This document shows, piece by piece, positions 40,315 through 49,903 of a stretch of DNA of 52,612 nucleotides. Under the pieces are notes generated by a model that saw nothing but the letters and a program-made list of their open reading frames with translations, had not been told where the DNA came from and did no database searches. The stretch is taken from positions 1 through 52,612 of the forward strand of contig DASYZR010000115.1 of the NCBI GenBank assembly GCA_035945995.1, read 5' to 3'. The first letter of the stretch is position 1. Each line of letters opens with the position of its first letter. The stretch comes from a bacterium (GTDB lineage Bacteria; Sysuimicrobiota; Sysuimicrobiia; Sysuimicrobiales; Segetimicrobiaceae). A program made the translations under genes and the position numbers.

Positions 40315-42129
40315 TTGAACCCGGACGAGTCGGCCGCCCGGGGCACCGACCCGGCCTACAGTGACTGGGCGTTCAGCCTCGCCTCGACACGGCCCGTCAT
40401 CCGGGGCCGTTCGTTCATGGTCGCCTGCGGCCACTATCTGGCCTGTGTCGCCGGCCTCAGGATGTACTCGCTCGGCGGCAACGCGTTCGACGCCGGCGTG
40501 GCGATGGTCGTCGCCCAATCCGTGCTGGAATACCAGAGTTACGGCTTCGGCGGCGAAGTGCCGATCTTGATCCACGCCGCCCGCGACGGGCGGGTCGCGG
40601 CCGTCAACGGCAACACACGGGCGCCGCGGGCGGCGACGATCGAGTGGTTCCGCGACCGCGGCCTCACGCTGATTCCCGGCGACGGATTCCTGCCGGCGGG
40701 CGTCTGCGCCGTGCCCGACGCCCTCATCGCCGTGCTCGACCGGTACGGACGGCTTACGCTCGAGCAGGTCCTCGGCCCCGCGGTCGAACTGGCCGCGAAC
40801 GGGTTTCCGATGTACGAGGGGATGCGCCGGTCAATCGCGCAGCACGAGACGCGGTTCCGCGCGGAGTGGCCGACCTCGGCGGCGCTGTTCCTGCCGGGAG
40901 GGCGGATCCCGGATCTGGGAGATACCTGGCGCAATCCCGATCTCGCCCGAACCCTCGAGCGGCTGATCGACGCAGAGCACGGGGCCCGGGCCCGGGGCCG
41001 GCACGAGGCGCTGCGCGCCGCGCGGGACTGTTTTTACCGCGGTCCCATCGCGCGGGAGATCGTCGCATACCAGCGGGAGACGCAGATTCGCGATGCCACG
41101 GGCACGGTGTCGGCGGGGTTGCTGACCGAGGAGGACTTCGCCTCCTTTGACACGCGGATCGAGGCGCCGGTGAGCGTCAGGTTCCGCGGCTACGACGTCT
41201 ACAAGTGCGGGCCGTGGTCACAGGGCCCTGTATTTCTCCAACAGCTGATGCTGCTCGACGGGTTCGATCTCGCCTCACTCGGCCACAACTCGGCCGACTA
41301 CGTGCACGCGGTCACCGAAGCCTCCAAACTCGCGTTCGCGGACCGCGAACGCTATTACGGCGATCCGGAGTTCGTGACCGTGCCGATGCGCGGGCTGCTG
41401 TCGGCGGACTACGCCGCGTCGCGGCGCGGCCTGATCGATCCGCGGCGCGCGTCGCTCGATCTGCGGCCGGGCGACCCGCACCCCTTTGAGGGGACGGCGA
41501 CCCCGGCGGAGGCGGCCGCCGTCGAGGCGCGCGGGTGGGAGGGCGGGACGACCGGGACGCGCGCCGCCGATGCGGACGGCAACATGTTCTCGGCGACGCC
41601 GAGCGGCGGCTGGTTCCGCAGCTCACCCGTGATCCCGGGCCTCGGGTTCAGTCTCGGAACGCGGTGCCAGATGTTTTGGCTGCACGATCCGCGGCACCCC
41701 GGCGCGCTCGCCCCGCGCAAGCGTCCCCGGACCACGTTGTCGCCGACCCTCGTGATGAAGCACGGACGGCCCCACATGGTGTTTGGGACGCCGGGCGGCG
41801 ATCAACAGGACCAGTGGACGCTGCAGGTCTTCCTGAATATGACGGTGTTCGGCATGGACGTCCAGGATGCGATCGATGCCCCGGCGTTTCACAGCGTGCA
41901 CTTCCGGGGGTCATTTTACCCGCGCAAAGCGCGGCCGGGGGAGATGCTCGTGGAAGGCCGAATGCCCGCGGCCGTCGTGGATGGGCTGCGCGAGCGCGGC
42001 CATCAGGTCACCATGGCCGGCGACTGGAGCCTCAACTACACCACCGCGATCGTGTATGATCCGGCGCGCGGGCTCATGGAGGGCGGGGCGAGTTCGCGGG
42101 GCGAGCGCAACTACGCGCTCGGGTGGTAG
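40315..42129 (+). CDS. Gamma-glutamyltransferase-family Ntn-hydrolase
   Basis: About 604 residues from TTG 40315; the frame is open back to ATG 40246 inside the aminotransferase gene, so the start is uncertain. The family core is present: GGNAFDAGVAMVVAQSVLE and GFGGEVPILIH at the N-terminal half, and GGTTGTRAADADGNMFSATPSGG, where the self-processing threonine begins the small subunit, then FGTPGGDQQDQWTLQ. It hydrolyses or transfers gamma-glutamyl or related amides. No signal peptide is visible, unlike classical periplasmic GGT, so it may be a cytoplasmic relative acting with the neighbouring aminotransferase. Confidence 0.85.
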   Translation: MNPDESAARGTDPAYSDWAFSLASTRPVIRGRSFMVACGHYLACVAGLRMYSLGGNAFDAGVAMVVAQSVLEYQSYGFGGEVPILIHAARDGRVAAVNGNTRAPRAATIEWFRDRGLTLIPGDGFLPAGVCAVPDALIAVLDRYGRLTLEQVLGPAVELAANGFPMYEGMRRSIAQHETRFRAEWPTSAALFLPGGRIPDLGDTWRNPDLARTLERLIDAEHGARARGRHEALRAARDCFYRGPIAREIVAYQRETQIRDATGTVSAGLLTEEDFASFDTRIEAPVSVRFRGYDVYKCGPWSQGPVFLQQLMLLDGFDLASLGHNSADYVHAVTEASKLAFADRERYYGDPEFVTVPMRGLLSADYAASRRGLIDPRRASLDLRPGDPHPFEGTATPAEAAAVEARGWEGGTTGTRAADADGNMFSATPSGGWFRSSPVIPGLGFSLGTRCQMFWLHDPRHPGALAPRKRPRTTLSPTLVMKHGRPHMVFGTPGGDQQDQWTLQVFLNMTVFGMDVQDAIDAPAFHSVHFRGSFYPRKARPGEMLVEGRMPAAVVDGLRERGHQVTMAGDWSLNYTTAIVYDPARGLMEGGASSRGERNYALGW

Positions 42130-42179
42130 CGCCGGGTCAGTCGTCGTTTGACCTTCCTCACGACAAGGGGGGGGATGCT

Positions 42180-43067
42180 GTGGACGTCGGCGTTACTCTG
42201 CCCACCCAGGGCCCGCTCGCCACGCCGGATGCTGTCGCAACAATCGCCCGGCAGGCGGAGGCGCTCGGCTTCGGTTCGCTGTGGGTGACCGACCACATCG
42301 CGATGCCGCTTCGCTCCGGCAGCAAATACCCGTACAGTGCGGACGGCAGCCTTCCGTGGGACCCGGCGATCCCCTACCTCGACGCGCTGACGGTCCTGGC
42401 CTGGGTCGCCGCGCTGACGCGCTCCGTCCGGCTCGGGACCTCGGTGCTCGTGCTGCCGATGCGGCACCCGCTGCCGGTGGCCAAGGCGGTGGCCACGCTG
42501 GACGTCCTCTCCGGGGGGCGCGCGGTGCTTGCGGTCGGCGCCGGCTGGTTCGAGGAGGAGTTCGTGCTGCTCGGCCAGGCGTTCCACGACCGCGGGCGCC
42601 GGCTCGTAGACGCGGTGCGCCTGCTGCGGGCCTGCTGGGGGCCTGATCCGGTCCGGTACCGCGGCGAGTTCTACGACCTGCCGGCGTTTGCGATGGCGCC
42701 GAAACCGCCGCAGGGGAGCCGCCTGCCGGTGCTGGCCGGCGGCGAGGGCGACGCGGCGCTCCGCCGCGTCGCCGCGGTGTGCGACGGCTGGCAGCCGCTC
42801 GGACTCGCCCCCGACGCATATCGTGAACGCGCCGAGAAACTGCTGGCGTACGCCGCGCGGCACCAGCGGGCGCCGGCGGACCTCTGGCTGACGGCGCGCG
42901 TCGGTCGGGGCACGCCCGTCACGCGCGAGCTGTGCGACCGGTACGCGGCGGCGGGCGCCCGCACGCTCATCTTGGACCCGCCCTACCGCACGCTGACGCT
43001 TGACGCGGCGCGGGCGTTTCTCGACGACCTCGCCCGGACGGTGGGCGCGCGGCCCGCGCCGGCCTAA
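42180..43067 (+). CDS. LLM-class flavin/F420-dependent oxidoreductase
   Basis: 295 residues from GTG 42180 (AAGGGGGGGG before it). A luciferase-like TIM barrel: VGVTLPTQGPL, ARQAEALGFGSLWVTDHIAMP, LGTSVLVLPMRHPLPVAKAVATLDVLSGGRAVLAVGAGW and the LPVLAGGEGDAALRRVA phosphate-binding end. The GVGW/AVGAGW motif is typical of F420-type members; cofactor choice is inferred. It is preceded by the GGT-like gene and ends 9 bp from the convergent DinB-like gene. Confidence 0.88.
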   Translation: MDVGVTLPTQGPLATPDAVATIARQAEALGFGSLWVTDHIAMPLRSGSKYPYSADGSLPWDPAIPYLDALTVLAWVAALTRSVRLGTSVLVLPMRHPLPVAKAVATLDVLSGGRAVLAVGAGWFEEEFVLLGQAFHDRGRRLVDAVRLLRACWGPDPVRYRGEFYDLPAFAMAPKPPQGSRLPVLAGGEGDAALRRVAAVCDGWQPLGLAPDAYRERAEKLLAYAARHQRAPADLWLTARVGRGTPVTRELCDRYAAAGARTLILDPPYRTLTLDAARAFLDDLARTVGARPAPA

Positions 43068-43076
43068 GCGGGTCAC

Positions 43077-43658
43077 TCAAGTCCCGCGCGAAATACGGAG
43101 ACCACGCGCGCCGCGCGAGCGCGCCCCCGCGCTCCGGCGCGCATCCGCCCACCCGACGCCGGCGCCGGTCGCTGCCCGGAGACGGTCGGCGAGTTGCGCC
43201 TGGTGATACTGAATGTGGCGAATGTTGATGATCTGGTGCTCCATCTTGGGAACCTTATACCAGCTAAACCCGCTGTGTGGATCGTTGAGATCGAGCGCAT
43301 CGACGGCGTCGTCGACCGTTGAGTCGCAGATCCTCCAGTAGGCCATCACCTCGGCTTTGGTATACGGTCGGCGGGTCCGGAGGGGCGCGTCCATGCGCTG
43401 TATCCCTCGCTGGTGGTGTTCCCATGGCCGAAAAGTCCAGTTGCTCGGCTGGAGATACAGATGCGTGTAATAGAGCGTGTGGTACGCGATCCGCCAGATT
43501 GGATTGGCGTGCCCGTCCCTGCCGATCCACAGGTCATCGGGACATCGTCTGATGGCCGCCCGCAGCATCGCCAGGGTGGCGTGATACTGGCTCTTCAGCG
43601 CCGAGCGCAATGCGTCGATCGGAGGAGCGGGATGCGCCGAGCGTGCCTGCTTGCCCAT
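43077..43658 (-). CDS. DinB-superfamily protein
   Basis: 193 residues from ATG 43658 (GGAGG 6 nt before). A four-helix bundle type: LRSALKSQYHATLAMLRAAI, NPIWRIAYHTLYYTHLYL, YTKAEVMAYWRICDSTVDDAV and MEHQIINIRHIQYHQAQLADRL. The three histidines in the AYH, HTLYYTHLY and IRHIQYH segments are in the usual metal-binding places. Some members are bacillithiol/mycothiol-dependent transferases. The function here is not defined. The C-terminal 25 residues are Arg/Gly-rich and may not be structured. Confidence 0.72.
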   Translation of the reverse strand: MGKQARSAHPAPPIDALRSALKSQYHATLAMLRAAIRRCPDDLWIGRDGHANPIWRIAYHTLYYTHLYLQPSNWTFRPWEHHQRGIQRMDAPLRTRRPYTKAEVMAYWRICDSTVDDAVDALDLNDPHSGFSWYKVPKMEHQIINIRHIQYHQAQLADRLRAATGAGVGWADARRSAGARSRGARGLRISRGT

Positions 43659-44000
43659 GGCTGACCTCCAGGGAAGAACGGGAGAGGCCGGACCGGTCAC
43701 ATACTGCCGTATTCACGCCCGTTTGGGGCTCTCCCCGTCATGCCTACGAGTTCTGTGGCCCCGCTCAGCGCGTCGCCGGACCGCCCCGCCGTGAGCTCGT
43801 TCAGACATTTGCGCGCGGCGGGGCCGATTGATACCATGGGCGCATGAACCGCTTCGCCGGATCATCCGCGCAACGGCCTCGCGAGTGCATCTGTCCTCCG
43901 CGGAGGTAGCACGCCTCCGCTTCCCGGCGTTTCTGCACATCTCGTAGCACGGCCAATCGAACATTTGGGCGCCTCGTAGAGGCGATCCTGGGGGTGTCTC
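43659..44000 (+). promoter_or_regulatory. Leader region upstream of the ATP-grasp gene
   Basis: A possible promoter TTGCGC-N17-TACCAT (43809-43837) is followed by a 21-codon frame (ATG 43844). Two overlapping, mutually exclusive hairpins come next: CCTCC/GGAGG (43895-43906) and CGGAGG/CCTCCG (43901-43919). A third hairpin, CGCCTC-GTA-GAGGCG (43970-43984), lies next to the ribosome binding site. The arrangement recalls attenuators, but no ligand or leader-peptide bias is evident. Confidence 0.35.
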
Positions 44001-45056
44001 ATGGAGACGTGGAGTCCCCGCCTGGGGATTGTGTATGAGCATCCGGAGTGGTTTGCGCCGCTCTTCGCCGGGCTCGACGCGCGCGGCGTCCCGTACGACC
44101 GCCTCGATGCGAGCGCGCACCGCTTCGATGTCGATGCGGAGTTGCCGCCGTGGACGCTGGTGCTCAACCGGATGAGCCCGTCGGCCTACCTGCGGGGGCA
44201 CGGCCAGGCCATCGTGTACGCGCGCGAGTTTCTCCGCTATCTCGAGGCGTCCGGCGTGGACACGATCAACGGCGCGGACGCGTTCGCGCTCGAAACCTCC
44301 AAAGCGTCGCAGTTGCTGCTGCTTCGCCGGTTGGGCCTGCGGGCGCCGCGCACCCGTGTGATCAACCACGCGAGTCAGGCGGCCGCGGCCGCGGGCGGCC
44401 TCAGGTTTCCCGTGGCGGTGAAGCCGAACATCGGCGGGAGCGGCGCCGGGATCCGGCGCTTCGACCGGCCCGACGAGCTCGAGGCGGCGGCCGCGGCCGG
44501 CACGCTCGACTTGGGCATCGACCACACGGCACTCGTGCAGGAGTTTCTACCCGCGCGGGACGGCCATATCGTGCGCGTGGAAGTGCTCGACGGGCGGGTG
44601 CTCTACGCGATCAAGGTGTTTCCGAAGCCCGGCGGCTTCAACCTCTGCCCCGCGGACATCTGCCAGACCGATGGCGCCGACGCCGACCCGCGGGCCGCGC
44701 CCGCGGCCGCGGATGCCGTCCCGGCCGCCGGTGCTGTGAGCGCGGACCTCTGCCCGGTCGACCTGCCGAAGGTGGCGCTGCGGGTCGAGCGCGCGACGCC
44801 GCCGGAGGCGGTCTGCGGCGACGCGCTGGCGATCGCGCGCGAGGCGCGGCTCGACTTGGTGGGGATCGAGTATCTTGTGAACGATCGGGACGGCCGCGTC
44901 TATTACTACGACATCAACGCCCTGTCGAACTTCGTGTCGAACGCGCCCGCGATTATCGGCTTCGATCCTTACGTCGTGCTGGCGGAGTATCTCGTCGCGC
45001 GGCTCGGGATGCGCCGGGCCGACCGCACCGATCGGACGCCGGTACGCGCAGGCTAG
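44001..45056 (+). CDS. RimK-like ATP-grasp ligase family protein
   Basis: 351 residues. ATP-grasp fold: ALETSKASQLLLLRRLGLRAPRT, FPVAVKPNIGGSGAGIRRF (phosphate loop lysine), ALVQEFLPARDGHIVRVEVL, and LVGIEYLVNDRDGRVYYYDINAL with the Mg-binding acidic residues. Such enzymes join a carboxylate to an amine through an acylphosphate. A Cys-containing insert (FNLCPADICQT and a Pro/Ala-rich stretch, about 215-255) is unusual. It is preceded by a structured leader and followed by a strong hairpin. The substrate is unknown. Confidence 0.82.
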   Translation: METWSPRLGIVYEHPEWFAPLFAGLDARGVPYDRLDASAHRFDVDAELPPWTLVLNRMSPSAYLRGHGQAIVYAREFLRYLEASGVDTINGADAFALETSKASQLLLLRRLGLRAPRTRVINHASQAAAAAGGLRFPVAVKPNIGGSGAGIRRFDRPDELEAAAAAGTLDLGIDHTALVQEFLPARDGHIVRVEVLDGRVLYAIKVFPKPGGFNLCPADICQTDGADADPRAAPAAADAVPAAGAVSADLCPVDLPKVALRVERATPPEAVCGDALAIAREARLDLVGIEYLVNDRDGRVYYYDINALSNFVSNAPAIIGFDPYVVLAEYLVARLGMRRADRTDRTPVRAG

Positions 45057-45089
45057 CGGCCCCCTTGGTCGGGACGGTCCGTCATACGT

Positions 45090-45119
45090 GCGGCCCCCCG
45101 GCGGATGCCGGGGGGCCGC
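45090..45119. terminator. Strong bidirectional hairpin
   Basis: GCGGCCCCCCGGC-GGAT-GCCGGGGGGCCGC: a perfect 13-bp, almost all-GC stem with a 4-nt loop, between the convergent ATP-grasp and ABC exporter genes. There is no T run. Confidence 0.65.
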
Positions 45120-45230
45120 GTGCGGTACGCGCCGGCGCAGGGGGGTGCGCCGCCGCTACCGGTACTACATCAGGTATAACGTCGGCGCGGCCGCGTGTAG
45201 TTCCGGGGCGGGCTGCTCCGGGGCCGCCCG

Positions 45231-47105
45231 TCAGTCCAAGTCGGCGAACTGCAGGCGGTACAAGGTCGCGTAGATGCCGCCGCGCGCCAGCAGCGCATCG
45301 TGCGTTCCTTCTTCGACGATACGGCCCTTGTGCAGCACGAGGATCCGGTCGACGTAGCGGACCGTGGAGAGCCGGTGCGCAATCACGATCGCGGTCCGGC
45401 CGCGGAGCGCCGCCGTCATCGCCCGTTGGATCAGCGCCTCGGTCTCGGCATCCACACTGCTCGTCGCCTCATCGAGGATCAGCAGAATTTCCGGCTGGGC
45501 GGCGAGCGCGCGCGCAAACGCGATCAGCTGCTTCTGGCCCGACGACAACCCGGCGCCACGCTCATGGAGTTCGGTGGCGTACCCGCGCGGCAGCGCTTCG
45601 ATGAACCGGGCCGCCCCGGTCTGCTCGGCGGCGCGCTGGACGTCAGCGTCCGAGATGGCCGGGTCGCCGAGGCGGATGTTGTCCGCGATCGTCCCGGAGA
45701 ACAAAAACACGTCCTGCAGCACGAGCCCGACGTGCCGCCGCAGATCCCGCTGGCGGAGCCGGCGCACGTCCATGCCGTCCACGAGCACCTGTCCCCGCTG
45801 GGGATCATAGAACCGCCCGAGAAGGTTGATGACGGACGTTTTCCCTGCGCCGGTGTGGCCGACGAGCGCGACGCGTTCACCGGGCCGGATCGCGAACGAG
45901 ACGCCGCGGAGCGCCCACGCCGTCTTCCGCGGGGCCTCTCGTGGAGTCTCCCGCCCCGCCTGTCGCGGGGCAGGCGGGGCAGGCGCGGCCCCGTTCTCCC
46001 CGTAGGCGAACCACACGTCGCGGAACTCAATCGCGCCCCGGACGGGCGCAAGCGGCGCGGGTTCCGCCGCGTCTTCGATGGTCACCGGTTCGTCCAGGAC
46101 CCGGAAAATGCGCTCCGACGACGCCATGGCGGCCTGGAAGATGTTGAACTTGTCCGCGAGATCCCGCAGCGGGTCGAAAAAGCGCTCGGCGTATTGGATC
46201 GCGGCGACGAGGACGCCGAGGGTGGCGACTCCTCGGGCGATCTGCCCGCCGCCGTACCAGAGCAGGAGCGCGACGCCGAGCGCGCCGAGAAACTGAATCG
46301 CCGGATAGAATTGGGAGAAATTGCGGGTCGCCGTCAGGCTGGCCTCCAGGTGGGCCGCGTTGAGGTCGTCGAACGCCCGCAGCCGCCGTGGCTCCTGGGT
46401 AAACAGCTGCGTCACGGTCATCCCGGTGATCTGCTCGTTCAGGTAGGCGTTGATGCGGGCGAGGCGCGTGCGCACGGCGCGGTACGCTTCCCGCGACCGC
46501 AGGCGGAAGCGCTCCGTCGTCACGTAGACGATCGGCAGCACGGCAAACACCGCGAGGGCGAGCCGCCAGTCCATCCACAGCATGACGGCCAGGATGCCGA
46601 TCATCGTGAAGATGTCCCCGAAAATCGCGACGGCGCCCGACGTGATGAGCTCGTTGAGCGCGTCGACATCGTTGGTCACCCGCGTGACGAGGCGCCCGAC
46701 CGGCGTCCGCGAAAAGAAGCTCATCGACAGGCCTTGGAGATGCGTCACCATTTGTGCGCGCAGATCGGCCATCACGCGCTGGCCGACCGCCTGCATCAGG
46801 TAGCTCTGCGCCCAGCGGGCGCCGAAGCCGGCGGTCAGCACGGCGAGGTACACGGCGGCCAGGCCCCCGAGCCCGCGCATGTCCGCGCCCGTCCGGCCCC
46901 CGCCGGACGGCGGCGCGATGTACCGGTCGATGCCCACCCGGTACAAGGACGGACCGGCGAGGTCCGCGAGCGAGGCGAGGAGCAGGAGCGCGATCGCGAG
47001 CCCGACCGTCGCCGCATACGGGCGGACGTATCCGAGCAACCGCCGCACCAGCCGCGCGTCGTAGGCCCGCCCGAGGATCGGATCTTCGTCGAAGACCGCG
47101 CTCAT
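45231..47105 (-). CDS. ABC exporter half-transporter, second subunit
   Basis: 624 residues: six membrane helices (about 25-330) and a nucleotide-binding domain. Walker A is GHTGAGKT, Walker B LLILDEATSSVD with the canonical catalytic Glu, and the H-loop IVIAHRLST. The signature is LSSGQKQ in place of LSGGQ. The ATG at 47105 overlaps the stop of the upstream half-transporter gene. The non-canonical signature here and the altered Walker B in the partner would together form one degenerate ATP site, as in heterodimeric exporters such as TM287/288. It probably exports a lipid, peptide or drug. Confidence 0.9.
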   Translation of the reverse strand: MSAVFDEDPILGRAYDARLVRRLLGYVRPYAATVGLAIALLLLASLADLAGPSLYRVGIDRYIAPPSGGGRTGADMRGLGGLAAVYLAVLTAGFGARWAQSYLMQAVGQRVMADLRAQMVTHLQGLSMSFFSRTPVGRLVTRVTNDVDALNELITSGAVAIFGDIFTMIGILAVMLWMDWRLALAVFAVLPIVYVTTERFRLRSREAYRAVRTRLARINAYLNEQITGMTVTQLFTQEPRRLRAFDDLNAAHLEASLTATRNFSQFYPAIQFLGALGVALLLWYGGGQIARGVATLGVLVAAIQYAERFFDPLRDLADKFNIFQAAMASSERIFRVLDEPVTIEDAAEPAPLAPVRGAIEFRDVWFAYGENGAAPAPPAPRQAGRETPREAPRKTAWALRGVSFAIRPGERVALVGHTGAGKTSVINLLGRFYDPQRGQVLVDGMDVRRLRQRDLRRHVGLVLQDVFLFSGTIADNIRLGDPAISDADVQRAAEQTGAARFIEALPRGYATELHERGAGLSSGQKQLIAFARALAAQPEILLILDEATSSVDAETEALIQRAMTAALRGRTAIVIAHRLSTVRYVDRILVLHKGRIVEEGTHDALLARGGIYATLYRLQFADLD

Positions 47106-48931
47106 GCGTCGGGGCCCCGGGAGCCGTCCGCACGAGGCGCCGTCGTAGTACCCGCCGCCTTCGCCGCCGCGTCACCGGGCCCGGTCTCGTCGGGGTCGGC
47201 CGCTTCCAGGGCCTCGCGGAGCAACTCGCGCTCATAGAGATCGGCGTACAGGCCGCCTCGTGCGACCAACTCTTGGTGCGTCCCCTGGTCGACCACCCGG
47301 CCGGCGTCGAGGACGACGATCCGGTCCGCGCCCCGGATCGTCGAGATGCGGTGCGCGATGACGATGCTCGTGCGTGTCGTCATGACCTCTCGCAGGTGCC
47401 GCAGGATGGCCTGCTCGGTCTGGGTGTCGACGCTGCTCAGCGCGTCGTCGAGAATGAGGACGCGCGGGTCGCGCACCACGGCCCGGGCCAGCGTCGCCCG
47501 CTGGCGCTGTCCGCCGGACAGCGTGACGCCCCGTTCGCCGACCATCGTCTCGTAGCCCAGCGGAAAGTCCGCGGCGTCGACGGCGATCTGCGACACCACG
47601 CCGGCGTGGAGGACCTGCGTCCGGTCCGCCGCAGCGGCGGCCCCAAAGGCGATGTTCTCGTAGAGGGTGTCCGAGAACAGGAACGGTTCCTGCGGCACGA
47701 CGGCCACGGCGGCGCGCAGGGCCGCGAGCGGCAGGTGGCGCACGTCGTGGCCGTCCAGCAGCACCTGGCCCTCGGTGGGGTCGAGAATCCGCGGGATGAG
47801 CGACACGAGTGTCGTCTTGCCGGCCCCCGTCGGTCCCACGATCGCGACGGTTCGGCCGGCGGGAATGACGAGGTCGACGTCGCGAAGGGCCGCCGTTCCC
47901 TCGCGCACGACGCTTGTGCGGCGGAACGTGATCTCCCCCCGGATGTCCCCGATCACGAGCGGGGAGGCCGGATCGTCGATGCCCGGTGCCTCCGCGAAAA
48001 TGGCATCGAGCCGGGCCATCGACGCGCGGCCCTGCTGCCAGAGATTCGTGACCCAACCGAGCGCGATCATCGGGAAGCTCAGCCGGGCCAGATAGTACGA
48101 AAACTGCACCATCTGCCCGAGCGTCAGGGTTCCGCGGATCACGGCGCCGCCACCCTGCCACAGCAGGACGACCGAGGCGACGCCGAGGATGAGCCCGATC
48201 GAGGGCCACAGGGCGCCCTGGGCCCGGGCCAGACTCAGGTTCGCGCGGACGACGTCGTTCGACGCCGCCTGGAACCGGGCCAGCTGGTCCGGTTCCCGCG
48301 CGAACGCCTTGACGACGCGAATCCCGCTCATCATCTCCTGCACGCGCGCCGAGAGCGCGCTGAACTGCGCCTGCACCGCGTCGAAACGCCGGTGCACCTC
48401 GCGGCCGAGCAGGAAGAACACGAGCGTCGCGAAGGGGAGAATCGCCAGCATCAGCAGCGTGAGCCGCACGCTGATCGTCAGCATGAACGCCACGGAGGCC
48501 GCCAGCATCACCGTGGTGTGCACGGAGCGCATGAGGCCCACGCCGGCGACGCGCTGCACCGCCCGGAGGTCGTTCACGGCCCGCGCCATGAGATCTCCGG
48601 TCGGGATCCGCTCGAAGAAGGCCAGCGGCATGCGCTGCAGGTGCGCGAAATACTCCCGCCGGAGCTCCGTTTCCACCCGGTACGCGGCCGCCAGAATCGA
48701 CCACCGCATCACGTAGCTCGCGACGGCTTCGCCGGCCGCGAGCGCGACGAGCGCGGCCGCGTAGCCGGCCAGCGGGCCGGCCGCCATGTGCCGGCGGATT
48801 CCGTCGACGGCGAACTTGAGCACCCACGGCGACAGCTGCGCCATGGCGATCGAGACCAACCCGCCGGCGTAGCCGACGGCGTAGGCGCGCCGGTGGCGCC
48901 GGATGTACGCCCAGAATCGGCGGCTGCGCAT
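47102..48931 (-). CDS. ABC exporter half-transporter, first subunit
   Basis: 609 residues: six membrane helices (about 18-310) and a nucleotide-binding domain. Walker A GPTGAGKT, signature LSGGQRQRATLARAV (canonical), and Walker B LILDDALSSVD, in which Asp replaces the catalytic Glu. H-loop IVIAHRIST. It overlaps the second subunit by 4 bp, so the two are made together and form a heterodimer. A methyltransferase gene lies 16 nt upstream on the same strand and may modify the exported compound. Confidence 0.9.
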   Translation of the reverse strand: MRSRRFWAYIRRHRRAYAVGYAGGLVSIAMAQLSPWVLKFAVDGIRRHMAAGPLAGYAAALVALAAGEAVASYVMRWSILAAAYRVETELRREYFAHLQRMPLAFFERIPTGDLMARAVNDLRAVQRVAGVGLMRSVHTTVMLAASVAFMLTISVRLTLLMLAILPFATLVFFLLGREVHRRFDAVQAQFSALSARVQEMMSGIRVVKAFAREPDQLARFQAASNDVVRANLSLARAQGALWPSIGLILGVASVVLLWQGGGAVIRGTLTLGQMVQFSYYLARLSFPMIALGWVTNLWQQGRASMARLDAIFAEAPGIDDPASPLVIGDIRGEITFRRTSVVREGTAALRDVDLVIPAGRTVAIVGPTGAGKTTLVSLIPRILDPTEGQVLLDGHDVRHLPLAALRAAVAVVPQEPFLFSDTLYENIAFGAAAAADRTQVLHAGVVSQIAVDAADFPLGYETMVGERGVTLSGGQRQRATLARAVVRDPRVLILDDALSSVDTQTEQAILRHLREVMTTRTSIVIAHRISTIRGADRIVVLDAGRVVDQGTHQELVARGGLYADLYERELLREALEAADPDETGPGDAAAKAAGTTTAPRADGSRGPDA

Positions 48932-48947
48932 GCGGCCGGGCGGCGCC

Positions 48948-49604
48948 TTATCCGGTCATGCGGCCGACGAAGATGCCGTCCCGCAGGGGAACGACGAGGC
49001 CCGTCAACTCCGAATCCGCCACGAGCAGGCGCGTGAGTTCGCGCACGCCCTGGGTCGCGGGATCGGTCGCGGCTGGGTCCAATACGCGGCCCCGCCAGAT
49101 CATGTTGTCGACGAGCAGGATGCCGCCGCGGCGGAGGTGCGCCTTCATCACCGGGAGCGACGCCGGATAGCCCTCCTTGTCGATGTCGTTGAAGATCACG
49201 TCGAACTCACCGGCCGTCCGGCCCAGGATCTCGACCGCCTCGCCGACGTGGAAGCGCACGACGTCGGTGAGCCCAAGCCGGGCCAGATACCCGCGCGCCT
49301 GCTGCGACAAGGATTCGTCCCAGACGGCGTGGTGCACGTCGCCGCCGCCGTTGTCGCGGACGGCCATCGCAAACCACGCCGTCGAGTATCCGAAGCCGGA
49401 GCCGAGTTCGAAGACGCGCCGCGCGCCGGCGAGCCGCGTCAGCAGGTAAAAGAGCCGGCCGACAACGGGTCCGACGATCGGGAACCGGCGCTGCTCGGCG
49501 TGCGCCTCCATCTCCTGCAGCACCGGCGGCCGCGCGGGAATCAGGCTTTCGAGGTACGCGCTCAGGGCGGGCTGCGCGAGGTCCTGGTACAAATCTTTGC
49601 TCAT
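48948..49604 (-). CDS. SAM-dependent O-methyltransferase (COMT-like)
   Basis: 218 residues from ATG 49604 (GGAGGGTGA before it). Class I methyltransferase of the catechol/caffeoyl-CoA type: RRVFELGSGFGYSTAWFAMA (SAM motif), VRFHVGEAVEIL, FDVIFNDIDKEGYP with the metal-binding Asp residues, and GGILLVDNMIWRGRV. It methylates hydroxyl groups of small aromatic or similar substrates. It heads the operon with the ABC exporter. Confidence 0.87.
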   Translation of the reverse strand: MSKDLYQDLAQPALSAYLESLIPARPPVLQEMEAHAEQRRFPIVGPVVGRLFYLLTRLAGARRVFELGSGFGYSTAWFAMAVRDNGGGDVHHAVWDESLSQQARGYLARLGLTDVVRFHVGEAVEILGRTAGEFDVIFNDIDKEGYPASLPVMKAHLRRGGILLVDNMIWRGRVLDPAATDPATQGVRELTRLLVADSELTGLVVPLRDGIFVGRMTG

Positions 49605-49903
49605 CGACTCACCCTCCGATTCGGGCCGCCGCGGCGGCCCCGCAGGAGTCCGCCGCCGCCTCCCGGAGAGGGTTCGCCCCACGCGCGGGGACACCCGCCG
49701 GTCGCACAACACACGCCGGTGTATCTCGGAGGCAGCTCACGATCCTAAGAGGATTCTGTCACATTTGCGAGCGGAATTCGGCCGGATCTCATGCGACGCT
49801 TCCCTCCACGATCGTGCTACTCGCGGCCGCTTGTGTGCATAACGGTCTACAACCGGCGCGGTTCGAACCGCGCGGCGGGCGCCGCCGGTGACGCGACGGC
49901 GGG
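49605..49903. other. Divergent intergenic region
   Basis: About 300 bp between the O-methyltransferase and the second ECF sigma gene. A short inverted repeat ATCCT-AAG-AGGAT (49742-49754) is the only clear structure, in a locally AT-richer patch. No convincing promoter pair was found. Confidence 0.4.
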
